Source: Pelomonas sp. Root1217 | GTDB lineage: Bacteria; Pseudomonadota; Gammaproteobacteria; Burkholderiales; Burkholderiaceae_C | Length of the DNA: 64,000 nt | Direction of reading: 5' to 3' | Assembly (NCBI RefSeq): GCF_001425705.1 | Contig: NZ_LMDC01000012.1 | Coordinates: 663,294-727,293 of the forward strand | Shown: positions 32,986-40,690 of the stretch, one piece after another | Layout of the letters: every line of letters starts with the position of its first letter | Numbering within the stretch: the stretch's first letter is position 1 | Translations under genes and position numbers: made by a program | The notes under the pieces: generated by a model | What the model saw: only the letters and a program-made list of their open reading frames with translations | What the model was told of the DNA's origin: nothing | Databases searched by the model: none

Positions 32986-33972
32986 TCAAATCACCTTGGC
33001 GCGCATGAGATCGTTGATGCTGATGGCGCCGAGCAGGCGCTGGTCGGCATCAACGACCAGTACGACGGTGATGCGCGCGGCTTCCATCAGGTCGGCCGCG
33101 TCCACGGCAAGGGCTTCGGCGCCGACGGTGCGCGGCCTGGCATGCGCCACCTCGGCGGCGGTCAGCGCACGCAGGTCGCGGCCCTGCTCGACGAGGCGGC
33201 GCAGGTCGCCGTCCGTAAAGATGCCGAGGACGTGATCGTCGCTGTCGACGATCACGGCCATGCCAAGGGCCTTGGCGCTCATCTCGCGCATCAGGTCGGT
33301 GAAGCCGGTGTCGGCTGCCACGCGGGGCAGGGCGTCGCCACTGCGCATCAGGTCGCGCACATGCGTCAGCAGCTTGCGGCCCAGCGTGCCGCCGGGGTGG
33401 GAGCGGGCGAAGTCCTCCGCCTTGAAGCCGCGGGTGTCCAGCAGGGCCACGGCGAGGGCGTCGCCCAGCGCCATCTGGGCCGTGGTGCTGGCCGTGGGCG
33501 CGAGCTGCAGCGGGCAGGCCTCCTCGGTGACCGCGCTGTCGAGCACGATGTCGGCATGGGCGGCCAGGCTGGACTGCGGCCGCCCCGTCATGGCGACGAT
33601 GGGAATGCCCAGGCGCTTGAGCACGGGCAGGATGGCGTTGAGTTCGTCGCTCTCGCCGGAATTGGAGAGGGCCAGCACGACGTCACTGCTGGTGACCATG
33701 CCGAGGTCGCCATGGGCGGCCTCGGCGGGGTGGACGAAGAGGGCGGGCGTGCCGGTGGAGGCCAGCGTCGCGGCGATCTTGCGGCCCACATGGCCGCTCT
33801 TGCCCATACCCATGACGGCCACGCGGCCGCGGCAGGCCAGCATCAGCTGCACGGCGCCCGCGAAGGCGTCGCCCAGGCGGGGCGCCAGCTCGGCGAGGGC
33901 ACGGGCCTCGACCTCGAGCGCCTGACGGCCGATGCGCACGGCGCGCTCGGCGGCAAAGACGGGAGAACTCAT
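32986..33972 (-). CDS. kdsD: KdsD, D-arabinose-5-phosphate isomerase
   Basis: A 328-residue cytoplasmic enzyme converting ribulose-5-phosphate to arabinose-5-phosphate, the first step to KDO. The N-terminal SIS domain has VMGMGKSGHVGRKIAATLAS, FVHPAEAAHGDLGM and LALSNSGESDELN. SHPGGTLGRKLL precedes two CBS domains (about 205-328), including IFTDGDLRRL and LLGAISINDLMRA. It is the first gene of the kdsD-kdsC-lptC-SDR unit. The 150-base spacer to kdsC contains a strong palindrome. Confidence 0.95.
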   Translation of the reverse strand: MSSPVFAAERAVRIGRQALEVEARALAELAPRLGDAFAGAVQLMLACRGRVAVMGMGKSGHVGRKIAATLASTGTPALFVHPAEAAHGDLGMVTSSDVVLALSNSGESDELNAILPVLKRLGIPIVAMTGRPQSSLAAHADIVLDSAVTEEACPLQLAPTASTTAQMALGDALAVALLDTRGFKAEDFARSHPGGTLGRKLLTHVRDLMRSGDALPRVAADTGFTDLMREMSAKALGMAVIVDSDDHVLGIFTDGDLRRLVEQGRDLRALTAAEVAHARPRTVGAEALAVDAADLMEAARITVVLVVDADQRLLGAISINDLMRAKVI

Positions 33973-34102
33973 GAGGCCAGTGTAGACAAGCGCTTGCGCG
34001 GCGTAACCGCCGTGACTTCCGGCCGCCAGGCGCGCTATTCGGGTCTGTACGGGTCAGCCAGCAGCAAGCCAGGTGCCTGGGACGCCAAGACAATGCCAGG
34101 TC

Positions 34103-34807
34103 ATGCATACCGAGCTGCTCGACCGCCCTGCGCGCGCCTCCGCCCTTCCGGCTGGTGCCGTGCCGCTCACGTTGGCGCTGCTGGCGTTGCTGGCCTGGGA
34201 CCTGAGCCACCTCGACCTGTGGGCTGTGCACCTGGGTGGCGACGCCCGTGGTTTCGCCTTGCGCGACGCCTGGGTCACGCGGGTGCTGATCCATGAGGGC
34301 GGTCGCCTGGTTTCCTACGTGGCCATGGGCTTCATCGTGCTGCTCAATCTGGTGCCCCGGCTGCTGCCCGCGCTGAGCCAGCGCGAGAGACGCTGGTGGC
34401 TGGTGACGACCCTGATTTGCCTGGGGGTCATCTCGCTGATGAAGCGCTTCAGCCTGACGAGCTGCCCCTGGGATCTGGCCGAGTTTGGCGGCGTGGCCCA
34501 TTACATCTCCCACTGGGTGCTGGGTGCGCATGACGGCGGTGGCGGGCACTGCTTCCCTTCCGGCCATGCGAGCGCGGCTTTCGCCTATCTCTGCGGCGGC
34601 TGGGCGCTGGCGCAGGCCTACCCGCGGGCTGCGCGCGCCTGGGTGCTGGCCTGCGTGCTGCTGGGCATCGTCTATGGCGTAGGGCAGATGCTGCGCGGTG
34701 CGCATTACCCCAGCCACACGATGTGGACGGGCTGGATCTGCTGGGCGGTCACCGTGGCCGCCGCGCAGGTCCGGTCGTGGCGCTTCAAGCGCGCCGGCGT
34801 GGCCTGA
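34103..34807 (+). CDS. PAP2-family membrane phosphatase
   Basis: A 234-residue membrane protein with about five helices and the acid-phosphatase/PAP2 motifs: Lys in MKRFSLTSCPW, PSGHAS (HCFPSGHASAAFA), and a third motif, RGAHYPSHTMWTGWICW. The middle segment is close to lipid-A- or isoprenoid-type phosphatases that work on the outer face of the inner membrane. Divergent kdsD suggests a role in envelope lipids, but the substrate is not established. The start at 34103 is MHTELLDRP. An upstream in-frame ATG at 34073 is less likely because it has no ribosome site. Confidence 0.87.
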   Translation: MHTELLDRPARASALPAGAVPLTLALLALLAWDLSHLDLWAVHLGGDARGFALRDAWVTRVLIHEGGRLVSYVAMGFIVLLNLVPRLLPALSQRERRWWLVTTLICLGVISLMKRFSLTSCPWDLAEFGGVAHYISHWVLGAHDGGGGHCFPSGHASAAFAYLCGGWALAQAYPRAARAWVLACVLLGIVYGVGQMLRGAHYPSHTMWTGWICWAVTVAAAQVRSWRFKRAGVA

Positions 34808-34915
34808 GTCCGCCCACCCGGCCGGGGCCGCCATCCCCACCTTGCAAAGGGTTTCCACAGAGTCGATGAAGGAACGGGCGTCCTAGACTCGCCGCAGCAC
34901 CACGGAGGAGACACC

Positions 34916-36691
34916 GTGCAGCGGACCGACATCTCGGACCCGGCCTATTTCCACAAGGTCGTCGATTGCCAATGGGCCTGCCCGGCGCACACGCCGGTGC
35001 CTGAATACATCCGCCTCATCGCGCAGGGGCGGCATGACGAGGCGTATTGGGTCAACTGGGTCAGCAACGTGTTCCCAGGCGTGCTGGGGCGTACCTGCGA
35101 CCGCCCCTGCGAACCCGCCTGCCGGCGTGGTCGCGTCGAAGAAAAACAGGCGGCCAAGCCGGAGCCGGTGGCGATCTGCCGCTTGAAGCGCGTGGCGGCG
35201 GACAACAAGAGCGACGGGTTCCGCGCCATGATCCCCAAGCCCGCCGCGCGCAAGAACAAGCGCGTGGCCTGCGTCGGCGCTGGGCCGGCGTCGCTGGCGG
35301 TGGCGCGTGACCTGGCCTTGGAGGGCTACGCGGTCACTGTCTTCGACGGGGAAGCCAAGCCCGGCGGCTTCATCCGCACGCAGATCCCGCGCTTCAGGCT
35401 GCCGGAGCGCGTCATCGACGAGGAGTGCGGCTACATCCTCGGCCTGGGCGTCGAGTGGCGCGCTGGTCAGCGCATCGATTCGATGAAGGCGCTGCTGGGG
35501 GAGGGTTTCGACGCCGTCTTTGTCGGCTGTGGCGCCCCGCGCGGCCGTGACCTGCCGCTGCCGGGCCGCCAGGAGGCCGCCGAGCAGATCCATATCGGCA
35601 TCGACTGGCTGGCCAGCGTCAGCTTCGGCCACGTGACGAGCGTCGCGCCCCGCGTCATCGTGCTCGGTGGCGGCAACACGGCCATGGACTGCTGCCGCTC
35701 GGCACGGCGCCTAGGCGCCTCGTCGGTCACGGTAACCGTGCGCAGCGGCTATGCGCAGATGAAGGCCTCGCCGTGGGAGAAGGAAGACGCCGAGCACGAG
35801 GGCATTCCCATTCTCGATTTCCATGTGCCGCTGGCCTTCGAGCATGTCGGCGGCAAGTTGACCGGCATGCGCTTCAAGAAGGCACAGACCGGTGAGGAGG
35901 TCGTGCTGCCCTGCGACGAGGTGCTGATCGCCGTCGGCCAGGAGAACAGCTTCCCGTGGATCGAGCGTGACTCGGGCATCGCCTTCGACGAGCATGGCCT
36001 GCCGGTGCTGAACGCGCAGACCTTCCAGTCTTCGCTGCTTCATGTCTTCTTCGGTGGCGACGCGGCCTTCGGCCCCAAGAACATCATCACGGCGGTAGCC
36101 CACGGCCATGAGGCGGCCGTCAGCATCGACCGTCTGCTGCACGGCGAGCCGGTCACGCAGCGCCCGCCGCCGCATGTCAACCTGGTGTCCCAGAAGATGG
36201 GCATTCACGAGTGGAGTTACGACAACGCGATCACCAACGACTTGCGCAGCAAGGTGCCCTGGACGGCTGCCAACATCGCGCTGGCCAGCATCAAGGTCGA
36301 GGTGGAACTGGGCTTCGACGCCGCCACGGCCTTCAAGGAGGCCCAGCGCTGCCTGAACTGCGACGTGCAGACGGTGTTCGCGCCCAAGCTCTGCATCGAG
36401 TGCGACGCCTGCGTGGACATCTGCCCGATGGACTGCATCACCTTCACCGACAACGGCGATGACCTGCGCGAGCGGCTCAAGGCACCGGCGCTGAACCTGA
36501 TGCAGGACGTCTATGTCGAGGGCGGTCTCAAGACTGGCCGCGTGATGGCCAAGGACGAGGACGTCTGCCTGCACTGCGGCCTGTGCGCCGAGCGCTGTCC
36601 CACCGGGGCCTGGGACATGCAGAAGTTCCTGCTCGTCACGGCGAAGGCGGGTGCGGCTTGCCGTGATACGTCACCTCGCAAGGTGGCCTGA
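34916..36691 (+). CDS. FAD/NAD(P)-binding iron-sulfur subunit of a 2-oxoacid oxidoreductase
   Basis: A 591-residue protein of the glutamate-synthase-small-subunit type. Residues 15-70 carry the N-terminal cysteine cluster (CQWACPAHTPVPEY, CDRPCEPACRRG). Next comes an FAD domain (ACVGAGPASLAVARDLA), an NAD(P)-binding motif (VIVLGGGNTAMDC) and a C-terminal ferredoxin-like part with two 4Fe-4S motifs (CIECDACVDICPMDC and CLHCGLCAERCPTGA). It should pass electrons between the KorAB-type enzyme encoded downstream and NAD(P)H. The start is GTG 34916, with a strong GGAGGAG five bases upstream. Its stop overlaps the GxxExxY start. Confidence 0.9.
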   Translation: MQRTDISDPAYFHKVVDCQWACPAHTPVPEYIRLIAQGRHDEAYWVNWVSNVFPGVLGRTCDRPCEPACRRGRVEEKQAAKPEPVAICRLKRVAADNKSDGFRAMIPKPAARKNKRVACVGAGPASLAVARDLALEGYAVTVFDGEAKPGGFIRTQIPRFRLPERVIDEECGYILGLGVEWRAGQRIDSMKALLGEGFDAVFVGCGAPRGRDLPLPGRQEAAEQIHIGIDWLASVSFGHVTSVAPRVIVLGGGNTAMDCCRSARRLGASSVTVTVRSGYAQMKASPWEKEDAEHEGIPILDFHVPLAFEHVGGKLTGMRFKKAQTGEEVVLPCDEVLIAVGQENSFPWIERDSGIAFDEHGLPVLNAQTFQSSLLHVFFGGDAAFGPKNIITAVAHGHEAAVSIDRLLHGEPVTQRPPPHVNLVSQKMGIHEWSYDNAITNDLRSKVPWTAANIALASIKVEVELGFDAATAFKEAQRCLNCDVQTVFAPKLCIECDACVDICPMDCITFTDNGDDLRERLKAPALNLMQDVYVEGGLKTGRVMAKDEDVCLHCGLCAERCPTGAWDMQKFLLVTAKAGAACRDTSPRKVA

Positions 36692-37107
36692 TGGATGCGC
36701 TCGAAGTGGAGAAATGCAACCACAGAGGCACAGAGGCACAGAGGTTTGACTTGAGCGAGCGCGTCATCGGGGCAGCGATTGCGGTGCATCGGGAACTGGG
36801 ACCGGGCCTGCTCGAAGGCGTCTACGAACTTGCCATGCTCCATGAGTTGCAATTGCTCGGCCTGTCTGCGGCCCGCCAAGTGGAGGTGCCCGTGGTTTAC
36901 AAGGGCGTCGATTTGGGCGCGAAATACCGCATCGATCTCCTTGTTGAAGGGCAGTTGCTGGTTGAACTCAAGGCAGTCTCTTCACTGGAGCCAGTTCACT
37001 CTGCTCAAGCCTTGACCTATCTGCGCTTGATGAAGCTGCGCGCGGGACTGCTGATCAACTTCAACACTAGCCAGCTTCGGCACGGTATCAAGCGCCTCGC
37101 CCTATGA
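36691..37107 (+). CDS. GxxExxY protein inside an inverted-repeat element
   Basis: A 138-residue member of the GxxExxY family, named for GPGLLEGVYE-type segments (here HRELGPGLLEGVYELA). The core YRIDLLVEGQLLVELKAV followed by QALTYLRLM resembles a PD-(D/E)XK nuclease core (Asp, Glu-x-Lys), but activity is unproven. The N-terminal NHRGTEAQR is encoded by the left inverted repeat itself. The ATG at 36691 overlaps the stop of the upstream FAD subunit (TGATG). The gene splits an otherwise logical oxidoreductase operon, which points to insertion. Confidence 0.85.
   Translation: MDALEVEKCNHRGTEAQRFDLSERVIGAAIAVHRELGPGLLEGVYELAMLHELQLLGLSAARQVEVPVVYKGVDLGAKYRIDLLVEGQLLVELKAVSSLEPVHSAQALTYLRLMKLRAGLLINFNTSQLRHGIKRLAL
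36710..36744 (+). repeat. Left inverted repeat of the GxxExxY element
   Basis: It starts AGAAATGCAACC and continues with three CACAGAGG-like units. It is translated as part of the GxxExxY N-terminus (CNHRGTEAQR). It pairs with 37125-37159. Confidence 0.9.
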
Positions 37108-37124
37108 GCCAGACCGTCTGCATT

Positions 37125-37159
37125 CCTCCGTGCCTCTGTGCCTCTGTGGTTGCATTTCT
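37125..37159 (-). repeat. Right inverted repeat of the GxxExxY element
   Basis: Reverse complement of the left repeat with one mismatch (CACGGAGG for CACAGAGG in the innermost unit). It ends 18 bases before the ATG of the alpha-subunit gene. Confidence 0.9.
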
Positions 37160-37177
37160 TCTATCGAAAGGCTGCTC

Positions 37178-39013
37178 ATGAGCCGCATCGAAGCCGTCAA
37201 CGACTTTGTCGTCAAGTTCGCCAACGTCAACGGCTCTGGCTCGGCTTCGGCCAACGAGCTGTTTGCGCGCGCCATCCTGCGCATGGGCGTGCCGGTCAGC
37301 CCGCGCAACATCTTCCCGAGCAATATCCAGGGCCTGCCGACCTGGTACGAGGTGCGCGTCTGCGAGGCCGGCTGGCTGGGCCGGCGCGGCGGCGTGGACC
37401 TGATGGTGGCCATGAACCCGCAGACCTGGGCCCAGGACCTGGCCGAGATCCAGCCTGGCGGCTATCTGTTCTACGACAGCACCAAGCCCATGCCGGCCAG
37501 CGCCTTCCGGCCCGACATCCACGTCATCGGCATGCCGGCCACGGCCATCTGCAACGCGACCTACGACGTGCCGCGCGAACGCACGCTGTTCAAGAACATC
37601 CTCGTGCTCGGCGCCTTGAGCGAGCTGATGGGCATCGAAGCCGCTGTCATCGAGAAGCTGTTTGCGGAGCAGTACAAGGGCAAGGAGAGGCTGCTGGACT
37701 CCAATGTGCGCGCCCTGCACGCGGGCCGCGAGTTCGCGCGCGACCATCTGTCGGTGCAACCTTTCGGGCTCAAGGTCAAGACGGCCGATGCGGTCGGCGA
37801 CAAGATCTTCATTGAGGGCAATGCGGCGACAGCCCTGGGCTGCGTCTACGGCGGCGCCACCGTTTGCGCCTGGTACCCGATCACGCCGTCGTCCTCGGTC
37901 GCCGAAGCCTTCGAGAAATACGCGGCCAAGTTCCGCACCGACCCCGAGACCGGGGAGAAACGCTACGCCATCGTGCAGGCCGAAGACGAGATCGCATCCA
38001 TCGGCATCATCACCGGCGCCGGCTGGAACGGCGCGCGCGCCTTCACCTGCACCTCGGGCCCCGGCGTGTCGCTGATGACCGAGTTCCTGGGACTGGCCTA
38101 TTTCGCCGAGATCCCGTTTGTTGTCATCGACGTGCAACGCGGTGGCCCCAGCACCGGCATGCCCACGCGCACCCAGCAGGCCGACCTGCTATCCAGCGCC
38201 TATGCCTCGCATGGGGACACGCAACACGTGCTGCTGCTGCCCGAGGACCCGCGCGAATGCTTCGAGTTCGCCGCCGACGCGCTGGACCTGGCCGAGCGGC
38301 TGCAAACGCCCGTCTTCCTGATGAGCGACCTCGACATCGGCATGAACCAGCGCCTGTGCGCGCCGCTCGAGTGGAACGACGAGCGCCGCTACGACCGCGG
38401 CAAGGTCATGACGGCCGAGCAGCTCGAAGCCGGCAAGGAGTTTGCCCGCTACAAGGACGTCGACGGCGACGGCATTCCCTGGCGCACCCTGCCGGGCACG
38501 CATGCGAGCAAGGGTGCCTACTTCACGCGCGGCACGACGAGGAACGAGCAGGCCCTCTACTCCGAGCGCGGTGACGACTACATCCGCAACGTCGAGCGGC
38601 TGCGCGCCAAGTTCGCCACCGCCGCGTTGCTGGCGCCTCAGCCGCTGGTGCGTGCCGCCGCGCAGAAGACCAGCGTCGGTGTTCTCTATTTCGGCTCCAC
38701 GTCGCCGGCCATGGATGAGGCGCTGGTGACGCTGGCCGAGGCCGGCATCCACATCGACGCAATGCGATTGCGTGCCTACCCCTTCCCGCCGTCGGTGGCC
38801 GAGTTCATCGCCGCGCATGGCGCCGTCTTCGTCGTCGAGCAGAACCGCGACGCGCAGATGCGCCGCATGCTGGTCAACGAGCTGGAGGTGGCGCCGGCCC
38901 ACCTCACGCCGGTGCTGCACTACGACGGCACGCCGATCACGGCGCGCTTCATCATCGACGCGATCACGCGCCACGTCCATGCGCTCGCCACGGCGCCCAG
39001 GAGCGCCGCATGA
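37178..39013 (+). CDS. 2-oxoacid:acceptor oxidoreductase, fused gamma-alpha subunit
   Basis: A 611-residue subunit of a ferredoxin-type 2-oxoacid (probably 2-oxoglutarate) oxidoreductase. Residues about 1-190 are the gamma domain (GSGSASANELFARAIL, GWLGRRGGVDLMV). From about 210 comes the alpha/pyrimidine domain with EGNAATALGCVYGG, YPITPSSSVAE, QAEDEIASIGIITGAGWNGARA and RGGPSTGMPTRTQQADL. The enzyme makes acyl-CoA and CO2 from a 2-oxoacid. The ATG at 37178 is used. A GTG at 37130 in the right repeat gives a 16-residue extension that is unlikely to be native. The gene overlaps the beta gene by four bases. Confidence 0.92.
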   Translation: MSRIEAVNDFVVKFANVNGSGSASANELFARAILRMGVPVSPRNIFPSNIQGLPTWYEVRVCEAGWLGRRGGVDLMVAMNPQTWAQDLAEIQPGGYLFYDSTKPMPASAFRPDIHVIGMPATAICNATYDVPRERTLFKNILVLGALSELMGIEAAVIEKLFAEQYKGKERLLDSNVRALHAGREFARDHLSVQPFGLKVKTADAVGDKIFIEGNAATALGCVYGGATVCAWYPITPSSSVAEAFEKYAAKFRTDPETGEKRYAIVQAEDEIASIGIITGAGWNGARAFTCTSGPGVSLMTEFLGLAYFAEIPFVVIDVQRGGPSTGMPTRTQQADLLSSAYASHGDTQHVLLLPEDPRECFEFAADALDLAERLQTPVFLMSDLDIGMNQRLCAPLEWNDERRYDRGKVMTAEQLEAGKEFARYKDVDGDGIPWRTLPGTHASKGAYFTRGTTRNEQALYSERGDDYIRNVERLRAKFATAALLAPQPLVRAAAQKTSVGVLYFGSTSPAMDEALVTLAEAGIHIDAMRLRAYPFPPSVAEFIAAHGAVFVVEQNRDAQMRRMLVNELEVAPAHLTPVLHYDGTPITARFIIDAITRHVHALATAPRSAA

Positions 39014-40062
39014 CCTATCTCGCCAAGCCCAGGCTGCACCATCCCAGCCTGACCAAGAACGCGGTCGGCTACACGCGCCGCGACTACGAAGGCAAGGTCT
39101 CGACGCTGTGTGCCGGTTGCGGCCACGACTCCATCTCCAGCGCCATCGTGCAAGCCTGCTGGCAACTCGACATCGAGCCGCACCGCGTCGCCAAGCTCAG
39201 CGGCATCGGCTGCTCCAGCAAGACGCCCGACTACTTCCTCGGCGCCAGCCACGGCTTCAACACCGTGCATGGCCGCATGCCCAGCGTGCTGACCGGCGCC
39301 TACCTGGCCAACCGCGAGCTGCTGTATCTCGGCGTCTCGGGCGACGGCGATTCGGCCTCCATCGGCCTGGGCCAGTTCGCACATGCGATGCGGCGCGGCG
39401 TGCGCATGGTCTACATCGTCGAGAACAATGGCGTCTATGGCCTCACCAAGGGCCAGTTCAGCGCCACGGCCGACAAGGGCTCGGTCGCCAAGAAGGGCGC
39501 CACCAACAACGACACCGCCATCGACCTCGCGGCCCTCGCGCTGCAGCTCGGCGCCAGCTTTGTCGCGCGCAGCTTCTCGGGCGACAAGACCCAGCTCGTG
39601 CCCCTCATCGAAGGCGCCATGCGCCATGGCGGGGCGGCCTTCATCGACGTCATCAGCCCTTGCGTCGCCTTCAACAATCACGCCGGCTCGACGCGCAGCT
39701 ATGACCATGTCCGCGACCACAACGAGGCGCTGAACCGCATCGACTTCATCGACCTGGCCGAGGAGCAGGTTGTGCAGAACTCGCCCGACGTCATCGACGT
39801 GCCGCAGGCCGATGGCAGCACGCTGAGGCTGCGCAAGATGGCGTCCGACTACGACCCGACAGACCGCCTGGGGGCGATGAGCGCGATGCAACTGCGCGCT
39901 GCGGCCGGCGAGATCGCCACCGGCCTGCTCTACGTCGACCCTGCGGCCAAGGACTGGCATGCGGCCCAGCGCACGGCCGCTGGCCCTTTGAACACGCTGG
40001 GTGAAAAAGCACTTTGCCCGGGCGCTGCGGCTTTGGCAAAAATCAACGCCGGGCTGAGATGA
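39010..40062 (+). CDS. 2-oxoacid:acceptor oxidoreductase, TPP-binding beta subunit
   Basis: A 350-residue partner of the preceding subunit. It has LCAGCGHDSISSAIVQA at the start, SGIGCSSKTPDYF and the thiamine-diphosphate/Mg motif GDGDSASIGLGQF ... VENNGVYGLTKGQ. Its cysteines (CAGC and GIGC regions) match KorB-type subunits that also hold an Fe-S cluster. With the FAD/Fe-S subunit upstream this makes an NAD(P)-linked complex plausible. The substrate (2-oxoglutarate or another 2-oxoacid) cannot be fixed from sequence alone. Confidence 0.93.
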   Translation: MTYLAKPRLHHPSLTKNAVGYTRRDYEGKVSTLCAGCGHDSISSAIVQACWQLDIEPHRVAKLSGIGCSSKTPDYFLGASHGFNTVHGRMPSVLTGAYLANRELLYLGVSGDGDSASIGLGQFAHAMRRGVRMVYIVENNGVYGLTKGQFSATADKGSVAKKGATNNDTAIDLAALALQLGASFVARSFSGDKTQLVPLIEGAMRHGGAAFIDVISPCVAFNNHAGSTRSYDHVRDHNEALNRIDFIDLAEEQVVQNSPDVIDVPQADGSTLRLRKMASDYDPTDRLGAMSAMQLRAAAGEIATGLLYVDPAAKDWHAAQRTAAGPLNTLGEKALCPGAAALAKINAGLR

Positions 40063-40091
40063 CGGCTCCCACGCGAGCGTTGCTCGCGGCT

Positions 40092-40138
40092 CCCCACGGG
40101 GGCTCTCAGAGGTTTCGGACGGCCGAGCGCCTCTGAGA
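40092..40138. repeat. Intergenic hairpin block with CCCCACGGGGG core and 9-base inverted repeat
   Basis: CCCCACGGGGG (40092-40102) is followed by TCTCAGAGG (40104-40112) and its inverted copy CCTCTGAGA (40130-40138). A further GCGAGC/GCTCGC hairpin lies just upstream. It separates the beta-subunit gene from the lipoprotein gene and may end or insulate transcription. The core is shared with 32916-32926. Confidence 0.65.
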
Positions 40139-40151
40139 TGATGCGCGGGCC

Positions 40152-40634
40152 ATGCGCCCACACCATCTCACACTCCTCGCCGCGGTCCTCGTCCTGACCG
40201 CCTGCGCCAGCTCCAGCCAGGACAAGGTCGGCACCGCCGCGACCACGCCGTTGTCCGACCTCAACGTCGTGCGCGCCGAGATCCCCGACGTGCTGAGGGC
40301 CGCGGCGGCTGCACCCTATGCAATGCCGGTCGACACGAGCTGCGGTGGCCTGGCTGCCGGCATCCGTGCGCTGGACGAAGTCCTCGGCCCCGATCTGGAT
40401 GCGCCCCACACCAGCGGCAACCCCGGTCTGCTGGACCGGGGCGGCGACGCCGCCACCGGTGCGCTGCAGCGCACGGCCGAAGGCGTCATCCCTTTCCGCG
40501 GCTGGGTGCGCAAGCTCAGCGGCGCCGAGCGCTACGCGCACCAGGTCAGCGCGGCCATCACGGCTGGCGGCGTGAGGCGCGGCTATCTGCGCGGGCTTTC
40601 GACCGCCAAGGCCTGCACGGCCAAGCCGGCCTGA
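40152..40634 (+). CDS. Hypothetical lipoprotein
   Basis: A 160-residue protein with a lipoprotein signal: LLAAVLVLTAC, with the lipobox LTAC giving Cys18. The mature part is conserved-looking (LNVVRAEIPDVLRAAAAAPY, CGGLAAGIRALDEVLGPDLD) with a predicted C-terminal basic tail, and it contains further cysteines (CGG and KACTA) that could pair. No characterised family is recognised. It is transcribed away from the convergent amine oxidase gene. Confidence 0.8.
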   Translation: MRPHHLTLLAAVLVLTACASSSQDKVGTAATTPLSDLNVVRAEIPDVLRAAAAAPYAMPVDTSCGGLAAGIRALDEVLGPDLDAPHTSGNPGLLDRGGDAATGALQRTAEGVIPFRGWVRKLSGAERYAHQVSAAITAGGVRRGYLRGLSTAKACTAKPA

Positions 40635-40690
40635 GTCGCCAAAGCGGTCCAGCTGGCTTCCACCCGGAGCGGATCGACTCCGAACGGGTA

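Larger units (their letters stand above)
36710..37159 (+). mobile_element. 450-base element with 35-base inverted repeats carrying the GxxExxY gene
   Basis: The left arm (36710-36744) and right arm (37125-37159) are inverted copies with 34 of 35 positions identical. Each contains the unit CACAGAGG repeated about every nine bases. Between them is most of the GxxExxY gene. The element lies between genes whose products should form one complex. No transposase and no clear target duplication are visible. The right arm is also an open frame continuous with the alpha-subunit gene. Confidence 0.75.

Noticed and set aside
32053..34296. 747-residue plus-strand ORF across kdsC and kdsD
   Set aside because: Runs antisense through two well-supported enzymes and has no recognisable domain.
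34861..34889. Possible promoter (TAGACT) ahead of the FAD subunit gene
   Set aside because: The -10-like box has no acceptable -35 box at the right distance.
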